Assembly: GCA_951640195.1 (NCBI GenBank)
Contig: OX621173.1
Span: 1,157,780 to 1,221,779, forward strand
Reading direction: 5' to 3'
DNA: 64,000 nucleotides
Source of the DNA: Porpolomopsis calyptriformis
Taxonomy: Eukaryota > Basidiomycota > Agaricomycetes > Agaricales > Hygrophoraceae
Part shown: one piece after another, positions 56,346 through 64,000 of the stretch
Layout: every line of letters begins with the position of its first letter
Position numbering within the stretch: the stretch's first letter is position 1
Position numbers and translations under genes: made by a program
Notes under the pieces: model-generated
The model's database searches: none
What the model was told of the DNA's origin: nothing
What the model saw: the letters and a program-made list of their open reading frames with translations, nothing else

Positions 56346-56506
56346 ACGTCATTGAATGCAATCGTTTCGGCTTCTCTCACACCATGAGCAACAAGACTGA
56401 ACTTGATGGTTCCTTCAACCGGGCAGCATCAACCTTCTGATGAATTACCAAAGGCACAGGATTCGTGCCCGTAAGTGGTCAGTGCCTCTATTTCACTTAT
56501 CGGGCA
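56346..56506 (+). pseudogene. Fragment of the ECM4 gene: leader, exon 1 and start of intron 1
   Basis: It matches the start of the minus-strand ECM4 gene at 59.9 kb. TGACGTCATTGAATGC is followed by ATGAGCAACA, then CTGATGGTTCCTTCAACCGG and GCAGCATCAACCTTC, a diverged stretch, and GTGGTCAGTGCCTCTATTTC of intron 1. A deletion follows the start codon, and the copy breaks off inside intron 1. It ends about 100 bp before the start of the secreted glycoprotein gene, so it may now serve as its promoter region. Confidence 0.75.
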
Positions 56507-56603
56507 GCATCAGACACATGGCATGCGCTTGTCAGTGATTGATCCCAAAGGAGGTGAACAGCTTTCTTGTTTCCAGCCAGCAGCTAAATTACGTCGGTTC
56601 CCA

Positions 56604-58251
56604 ATGTTTTCCCTCAGTGTCCTCGTTGTCTGTAGTGTCATCTCCGCTCCTTTGTTGGCAACCGCTCAGACCTACAGCGCTACTTATCTACCCACTAATG
56701 CACCCGACCACTCCGAATCGGGCCAAGCTGGCACCAACCAGTGTGGGACGGGCGCCAACCAGACCTCGCAATGCCAAAATGCTTATTGCAAGTTATACCC
56801 ACAAGCTCAATTAGAGCCTTTCGTTGCTAATGCCGCTCATTCTCTTCAGTGAACTCCGTTGACGACTTTTGTCTTTTTGCCCCACCTGACCCTGGTCCGG
56901 GCAGCGCGATTGGCAACACGGAGGTTCGTTTCATGTCCTCGTTTTTTCATACGGAAGCAATTGAGGGGATCGTGATCAATTTTGCAGCGAATAGAAGTTT
57001 CCTGGTGTTTACAGGTTTGACTCCCGTCCCCCAAACTTCATTGTCTCGATTTTCTCAGGTGTACCGCTTGTATTCAGTCCGGAACAGGTACTCGTCTGAT
57101 CCCCAATGGAGCCATTACTGGTGCACATTTCGTGCAAACACCAGATTATGTACAAATCACTGGTACGTCATTAATGGTGCTCCGAATTTGTGACTGTTTC
57201 CATACATTTTCTGATAATAGGTGTTGGGGACTTGACCAAGCTCAATATACCCCACGGAGACGGTACGCTAGTTGCGGTCTTCAGAAGAAATATAAAGAAT
57301 GATGTTTTCAATAGGAGGAGGAGAGTTGGATCCACATGGCGCTGATGGAAATGGTTCTCAACTTTCTTTGGGTCGTCTTCGTTCTGTGTTAACTATCCTC
57401 AGGAAACCCAATTGGTGGGCTTGTCTTCTCAAGTGCATATGGAACACTTATGCAAATGCATGAATGGACGGTAAAGCTCCTTCCGTCTCTGAAGACAGAT
57501 CGAGAAACTGGTGTGACCGGTTGAATTCCAGGAATTCATAGCATTCAACGAATTCTGCTTCCGTGCCTGCAAAGACGGTCCTAACGCACGGAAGCTCTGC
57601 CAGCACATCTACGATCAACGTGAGTGACAGTCCGTTGATCTCGTATGTCAGCCCAGGGCGATGACATTCACTTTTAAGTGGGCTGCTTTTGGAACATTCC
57701 AGGCAACTACAACCCTGGCGTATTCGAAAATTGCCAAGGTAACACCGGCCTGGTGGGTTTCCCAATTTGAAGACATCCGTCCTTCAGTTCTCCAGGCACC
57801 CGCCAGACTAATCATCGCATCTTCATAGCCCATGGGCATTTACGGCAACTCCACGTTCTTCCAAGGCCAACCTAGCACTCCTCCTCCACATCCCGCCGCG
57901 TCGTCTTCCCTTTGCACGACCCTCTCCACCATAGCAAACGGGTTCGCGATCTCCGGGACGAGTATTTCCCAAACGTCAACATCTGCTGCACCCTCCGCAA
58001 GTGTGACTGGTTCTGTAGGTACCATCATTTCAGCCCGGCGACGGCCGCCGGGCTTCTATCCTTCCTTAACTCATTTCCATTCAATCTAGCAGGGAACTCC
58101 TGCCTCGAGTTCTACCGGAGGAGGCGCGAGTGCTACCGCCACCAAGTCGGGTGCACATCTCTCCACTCCAATGTCAGGCTGGATGCGCATTATGTCCGGT
58201 CTCTGGTTAATAGTATTTGGCTGTGTGGTGGGAATTGGTTCAGTACTTTAA
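56604..58251 (+). CDS. Secreted GPI-type glycoprotein, macrofage-activating-glycoprotein-like
   Basis: A multi-exon gene starting MFSLSVLVVCSVISAPLLATAQ, a clear signal peptide. Family blocks follow in order: SQCQNAYLNSVDDFCLFAPP, IEVSWCTACIQSGTGTRLIP, AHFVQTPDYVQITG, GELDPHGADGNGNPIGGLVF, FIAFNEFCFRACKDGPNA, LCQHIYDQ, GCFWNIPGNYNPGVFENCQG and GIYGNSTFFQGQPSTP. The end is a Ser/Thr-rich stretch and a hydrophobic tail (WLIVFGCVVGIGSVL) fitting a GPI-attachment signal. These agaricomycete surface proteins are annotated as macrofage activating glycoproteins; their native role in the cell wall is not known. The first intron (56788-56849) begins GCAAGT: only this GC donor joins NAY to NSVDDF in frame. 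The ATG chosen is the one that gives the signal peptide. The exon borders between 57740 and 57835 are uncertain. Confidence 0.82.
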
Positions 58252-58481
58252 GTGCATGTCTTACCCTCATTTTGGATGCTACTACGGTGTTTCTCTGATC
58301 TATCTTTCAAAGGACTTGACCTGGACAGTTTGTTTTACTATGGAGATTTATGACAGATAACATACATATATCGACTGGACATTGGTGCTACGCTTTTCAT
58401 ACCTAATATTCTCAGTTATCACTACGTTTTGCAAAGGAACCTGACGATCAGATACAGTGCTTTTGGAATGTTCTCCTATTG

Positions 58482-59911
58482 TTATAGTGGTTCAATGTTT
58501 GGGATAGGCCCGACGGGGACAACCTTCGTAGGATTAATCTAGCAGCTTATATTCAGTATATTTATGCCGCAGAAGAACATTTGCCTGACATGGAGGTGAG
58601 ACCAGTAATAATGAGTCTTGATATGGTCAAAAGAGGTCGACGACTTGAAGGCTTCATTATTCCAGTACAGTTTCTTCATCCATCTATCATGACAATGTCA
58701 GGGAAGTGGCTCAAAGGTGAGGGGACTTGCACGTACTTGTGAATAGCAGGGTAACCATTGCGGATGGTACGGATGTTGCACTTGAAATGTCCGACATACA
58801 CTGGGTCGAAGCGGATCTAGTATGCACGCGCGAAATTCAGCTTTGGTTCAAGAAAAAAGGGTATTTGGGGAGTAAACTATCTGCTTACCATCGTAACCCA
58901 GAGCCGAATGTCGGCCTCTGTCAATTTGTTTCCAACAAGGTAGTCTTCGTCAGTCAATATCTTCTCGAGTTTGTCCAGAGACTCGAAGAGGGCGACGACG
59001 GCATTTTGATAGGCGGTCTGGGTGGTTGCAAACCCTGCCTTATATACCCCATCTACAAAACCCAGTCGCGCAGGACATTAGCAAAATGATTTGGACTGTG
59101 ACGGGGGGATTACACACTATTTACAGTGTCGTAAACCCACTGGTTGAGCGCATCGATTTCCTCGCGGTGCGCCGCAGGGTAGATGTCAATGGCAGCCTTG
59201 TCAGAGGGAAGGAGGTCGTTGAATGTTGTGTTGAAGATGCGAATAATCTCGGAGCTCTCGTTGTTGACAACTGTCTGGTTCTTTTTGTCCCAGAGAACAG
59301 GTACCGTGAAACTGGAAACGTTGAGTAACACCATAATCAAATAGACGGTGTGTGTGTTACGTACCGGCCTGTGTAGTTTGGATCTGCCTTGAGATAAAGG
59401 TCCTTGATGTGACGCAAGTTGTAGAGCGGGTCGACTTCTGCACCTGGGAATTCGTCTGCATTCGCGAAAGGCCAGCCGTGCTCGCCCATGCGCGGCGATA
59501 CAATGGTAACGGCTGATAAGGAATTAGTGGGGTGATTGCGGTAATGGTGGAACATAACACTCACGAATCATAGCCTCTAGACCTTTCAATTTGCGGACAA
59601 TGAGCGTCCTTGTGGCCCATGCTTCATTATGGCGTTCACATTGACGGTCAACAGAAATGACTGAGCTGGTGTGGGGTGTGCACACTTACGACAAGCATAG
59701 GATACATAGAGGTGATAGCGATCTTAAGTTGGTTCGTTGGGATCAGTGTGTGACGCCACTTGATAAGTGAATAAAGGTACTGACCATTTACTGGCTCGAA
59801 TTCTGTTCCTTTGGCGATTGTAGATCGGAAGGTTGATGCTGCCCGGTTGAAGGAACCATCAGGTTCGGTCCTGAACTTGGAGATATCAGACTGGAGCAAG
59901 GTGTTGCTCAT
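58482..59911 (-). CDS. ECM4: Glutathionyl-hydroquinone reductase (ECM4, GST Xi/omega-like)
   Basis: Nine minus-strand exons (59785-59911, 59690-59722, 59565-59621, 59365-59512, 59118-59311, 58889-59052, 58737-58816, 58590-58683, 58482-58538) give 317 residues. It contains the active-site block [20 protein letters not shown] with the catalytic Cys in [40 protein letters not shown] (the glutathione-binding thioredoxin half), [60 protein letters not shown] and HYYWSH. The end [18 protein letters not shown] is reached only by removing the last 51-nt intron. The enzyme reduces glutathionyl-hydroquinones formed in aromatic breakdown, in the cytosol. Fragments of this gene lie at 55.6 and 56.4 kb. 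Confidence 0.93.
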
Positions 59912-60292
59912 GGTGAGAGCAACCAACGCATTCAATGACGTCAAGGCACGCTCCAGCCACCCCCTAAGCCCATCCCGTTTCGCCGATCGCTGAGTGCCCG
60001 CAGGCTAATTCTTGATGCAATGAAAGGCACTTCCGCCTAATCACAATATTCTTTGAATATTCAGCTATTGGCCATTGCATCTGCCTCACAATAGCACGAT
60101 TGATTCCTTGACAGCAACCATACTCTGCGATACCAGTCTAATAGATTGACTGGCTCTTTGTGATCGCATACCCAATGCATCCCTTCCTCGATGAATCAGT
60201 TTCAAATTTGATGGCACAACGATTCCATACAGAGAAGAATGCAAAAAGGTAGTATGGTTGATTCAGAAGATGATAAAGTGATTGGCCGTGTA
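59912..60292. other. Intergenic stretch without a supported gene
   Basis: Contains the ECM4 promoter on its left and the 3' flank of the NB-ARC-TPR copy B on its right. The sequence near 60130-60250 resembles the 3' flank of copy A near 44500-44600 (for example TGACTGGCT and GCATCCCTTCC on opposite strands), so the duplication extends past the stop codon. Confidence 0.45.
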
Positions 60293-63200
60293 CTATAGGA
60301 CATAAATGAAGATAATGACGGAAAGCCAACCAATTGCAAAGTGAAACAAATCGGTCCCCAGCCCGCCGTTCACTTCATCTTTGTTCAAATCCCCCTCGCT
60401 ATCTTGCTCTTGTGGCCAAGAGAGATAGGCAAGATCAGGAGTTGTATCCTGCGTGTATGGGTGACCGCTCGCGAGACCTTTCTCAGAACCAGCCAAGACC
60501 GCCTTGTACATAGCAGCCGCCTCATCGTACCTTTTTTGCAATTTATACACTGATACGAGATCGTTAATCGAGGTGAGGGTAGACGGGTGATCTGCTCCTA
60601 GAAGCTTCTGCCTACCGGCTAACGCCTGCTTAAGCAGTGTTTCCGCCTCATCGTACCGTCCTTGAGACATGTACACCGATGCGAGATTGTGAATCGAGAC
60701 GAGCGTGTCTGGATGTTCAGCTCCTAGAAGCTTCTGCCTGCTGGCCAACACTTGTTTATGCAGCGTCTCCGCTCCGTCGTACCGTCCTTGAGACATATGC
60801 AACAACGCGAGATTGTTCATTGAGATGAGCGTAAACTGGTGGTCAGCTCCCAGAGCCTTCTGATAGCCGGCTAACGTCTGCTTATGAAGGATCTCCGCCT
60901 CGTCGTACCGTCCTTGCGACTTATACACCGATGCGAGATTGTGCATCGAGACGAGCGTGTCTGGATGTTCAGCTCCTAGAGCCTTCTGATAGCCGGCTAA
61001 CGCCTGGTTGTGCAGCGTCTCTGCCTCGTCGTATCGTCCCTGCGACTTATACACCGATGCGAGGTTGTTCATTGAGACGAGCGTAAACTGGTGATCAGCT
61101 CCTAGAGCCTTCTGATAACCGGCTAACGCCTGCTGATGCAGCGTCTCCGCCTCGTCGTACCGTCCTTGAGACTTGTACACCAATGCGAGATGGTTCATCG
61201 AGGCGAGCGTAGATGGGTGATCATCTCCAAGAGCCTTCTGATGACTGGCTAACGCTTGCTTATGGAGTATCTCCGCCTCGTCGCACCATCCTTGAGACAT
61301 ATACACCGATGCGAGATTGTTTATCGAGGTGAGCGTAGATGGGTGATCAGCTCCTAGAAGCTTCTGCTTGCTAGACAACACCTGTTTATGCAGCTTCTCC
61401 GCCTCGTCGTACCGTCCTTGAGACATATACACCAATGCGAGGTTGTTCATTGAGATGAGCGTAAACAAGTGATCAGCTCCTAGAGCCTTCTGCCTGCCGG
61501 CCAACGCCTGCTTATGCAACGACTCCGCCTCGTCGTACCGTCCTTGAGACACATACACCGATGCGAGATCGCTCATCGAGTCAAGTGTGTCTAGGTGATC
61601 AGCTCCCAGAAGCTTCTGCGTGCTGGCTAACTCTTGTTTATGCAGCGTCTCCGCCTCGTCGTACCGTCCTTGGGACTTGTACGCCGATGCGAGATTGTTC
61701 ATCGAGGTGAGTGTAGATGGGTGATCAGTTCCTAGAAGCTTCTTCCCACCGGCTAACGCTTGCTTATACAGCGTCTCCGCCTCGTCGTACCGTCCTTGAG
61801 ACATATAGACCGATGCGAGATCGTTCATCGAGGCGGGTGTAGACGGGTGATCAGCTCCTAAATACTTCTTCGTCACTTCAAGGGCATGCTTGAGTAGCTC
61901 CGCAGCTTCATCATATCGTCCACGGTGATGTAGATAAGTTGCAATGTTTCCCTTGGCCACAGTCAGCTCCTCGTTCCAACCATACGTGTCATCCCACGCT
62001 TCATTCAAAGATCGTAAATGGGGCACGAATTTCTCGCATTCAGGCCACGACTGCGGTAATGTATGGTCTTCGATATGTTGAAAGGCGCAACACACAAGCG
62101 ACACGGATAACTGGATCCACTTCTGATAAGTTCCCTCTGTCCTCGCAGACTCCCGCATCATGAATTGGGCCAGATCATGCATCCGCAATGAAGAATCTCC
62201 GATATTTGGTCGATGTTCAACCAGAGATAAGTTGGTGAATTTTTGTATGGCTTTCTGGAACTCGATGGGTGAGATGATTAGGGAAATGAGTGAAGAAGAT
62301 TCCGGAGGTATCCGAGATGCCGGTATCATGTCATCAGTTCCAGTTTTCGTCCCGCCATGCATGGGCCAACGAAGCTTGCCCCATTTCTTCAGCCGTCGTA
62401 ATGGGGTAAGCTTGGGCAACGATGGAGGTGACGAGGAAGAGGACGTCGAGAAAGCCGGTAACGGATCGGCAAATGACCCAGAGTTTTGTGCGTTCACCAA
62501 TCGCTTGGCCCCTTCAACAACCATTTTCACAGGTATGTTTTCTGGGTCCAGGAATGCGAGAACTTTCAGAAGATTGCTGATATCGTGAGATTCATGATTC
62601 AGTCGATTAAGCAATTTGGAAAATGTGGCCGCTACAGATCGCTCCTCGTAAGCATTTAGATCACTCTCCCATTGAATTACCTGTCAACGCATGTGAACAT
62701 TTGCGTTTGACGAAAGCGGTAGAGGTAAACATACTTGCATCTTTTGCTCACTGTTATATAACTTGAACATATCGCCTAAAGTGGTACCCGTTTGCTTGAT
62801 GAACGTTGCCGCTTGAACAACAGCAAGAGGCAGACGACCAACGCAATTAACTAATGCTTCAGCTTGGTTCAATAGTGATGGGGTTGTGATTTCAGAAGTG
62901 AAACCGGCGTCTTCAACTAGAAGATTTGCTGCCTCTCTTACGTCTAACGTCTGAAGTGCGAGTGTTGGATACTCTACTCCTGCCGCCTTCGTTAAAGCCC
63001 CCGCAACTTCAGCCGTTCGAGTTGAGAAGAGAATGCTGCCTCGGGTACCGCTCCGAGGTAGATGCGAGCGAAGAAAGCTCAGTACATCGCGGTGAACGTT
63101 ATCAACGACCAGAAGCCAGTCGATGTCGCTATTACCATGCGACCCTTCCAACCAACGTCTCGCAGAAGTTAGCTTCGCGCTCTGCTCCTGAAGGGAGCGA

Positions 63201-63738
63201 CTGTGATCATCGACGAGGTCGAGAACATTGGCAAACCCTTGGTTTAGCTTTTCGACGGTGGTGGCCGATGTCCAAAATATATGAGTGTACCAGCGGTTCT
63301 CGAATGCCAGTTTTGCGTACTGCAATAGTAACTGAGTCTTCCCTAGTCCTGGCATCCCATGAACAGCGCAACGGCTTGGTAGATTGTTCGGGCGGTTGTT
63401 CAGCGCCTGTTTTAAAAATTCGAATTCTTTTCCTCTTCCAGTGAAATGTACTGAAAGAAGATCGATTGGAGCATCGTTGATACATTGTAGCAAACCTGGC
63501 TGACGATTGGCGTTCTCTGGACCTAGAATGCATAAGCAACGTCAGAAGGTGAGACGCAGGAAAGATTTGTATTGCGCATAAGTTCAACACGGGTCACCCC
63601 CCGAATCAAATGCTTGACATTATTGAAAGTCTTATTATTGAACTCACCTGAAGGATAGTAGTTGATGGTGACTTGGTCACGCCCGACCAAGTTCGCTGTA
63701 CCATGATCTACGCTGAGGGTACCTAGAGAACTTATCAT
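60293..63738 (-). CDS. NB-ARC-TPR receptor, copy B, intact
   Basis: Exons 63648-63738, 62735-63522 and 60293-62680 on the minus strand give 1,088 residues. A short N-terminus (ISSLGTLSVDHGTANLVGRD) leads into an NB-ARC domain: P-loop GMPGLGKTQ, Walker B WLLVVDNV, SILFSTR, and GLPL-like VGRLPLAVVQAATF. After a winged-helix-type linker comes a serine-rich insertion absent from copy A (STSSSSSPPSLPKL), then twelve 42-residue TPRs of kinesin-light-chain type (GRYDEAETLHKQALAGYQK, LGADHPSTLTSMNNLASVY). The C-terminus is hydrophobic (FHFAIGWLSVIIFIYVL), a possible membrane anchor. STAND proteins of this build are proposed to oligomerise on ligand binding and trigger cell death or defence. All introns and phases fit and no stop interrupts it. 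Confidence 0.9.
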
Positions 63739-64000
63739 GATGTGGTGGGAAGGGTAATCGATAGGCACCCAAACTGACCAAGCGGGTTTCCTTGATCATC
63801 AATAAGACCTTGAAGCGGTTAGGCTATGATGGTGTGGCATGGACGAGTCCTCTGTGTCAAATACAAAAAAATTTCCCTTCCATAATGCTTGAACCAGCCC
63901 GAACCCAGACGGCAGCCTCAAGGATGCCAGCAGCATTCAACGGGCATTTTCCAGTTCGGCTGGACGAAATTGAGGTGATGGGAGGCAAGCTTGATGGCAT

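Overview
The window is nuclear DNA of a filamentous basidiomycete, most likely an Agaricomycete. The evidence is short introns of about 50-60 bp in almost every gene, densely packed divergent genes, and typically agaricomycete families: NACHT-ankyrin and NB-ARC-TPR receptors, DUF6593, DUF6698, a Plavaka transposase and a macrofage-activating-glycoprotein-like secreted protein. I cannot name the species.

Housekeeping genes were rebuilt by joining exons through GT-AG (or GC-AG) introns with matching phase: an aldo-keto reductase, an SH3-PX-BAR sorting nexin, a CUE3/ASCC2 homologue, an NmrA-like protein, TFIIE alpha, a DUF1770-like protein, the GPI12/PIG-L deacetylase, a Nup96-type nucleoporin, complex I NDUFS5, a Get5/Mdy2-like ubiquitin-like protein, a UBC4-type E2, an ECM4-type glutathionyl-hydroquinone reductase and a secreted GPI-type glycoprotein. 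NDUFS5 and Get5 are divergent, with start codons 67 bp apart. NDUFS5 opens with a 6-nt exon.

Between these lie fast-evolving receptor genes. Three carry ankyrin arrays built from 34-residue (102 bp) units: a C-terminal fragment at the left edge, a near-complete gene at 11.1-14.4 kb (+), and a copy at 22.7-33.6 kb (-). Two are NB-ARC-TPR genes in opposite orientation (42.0-44.4 kb + and 60.3-63.7 kb -). Four of the five receptor loci carry frameshifts, nonsense codons or insertions. Only the 60.3-63.7 kb copy reads cleanly.

The most striking structure is nested. A 7,010-bp Plavaka-type DNA transposon (26,302-33,311) sits inside exon 2 of the minus-strand NACHT-ankyrin gene. It has imperfect 15-bp terminal inverted repeats and an exact 2-bp target duplication, so the two halves of the receptor lie 7 kb apart. 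A 5'-truncated LINE (33,637-34,830) with a poly(A) tail and a perfect 14-bp target duplication sits in the same gene's leader, just upstream of its start codon. The DNA transposon carries a decayed transposase (-) and a divergent DUF6698 gene (+), both interrupted by stops that mostly look like C-to-T changes.

The right part (53-60 kb) shows gene-fragment shuffling. There is a 5'-truncated, frameshifted RRM gene and a thioredoxin-like gene lacking CxxC. Two stray pieces of the neighbouring ECM4 gene are also present, and a PIG-L 3' fragment lies at 35.5 kb. All functions are inferred from sequence motifs recognised by eye; no database search was run.
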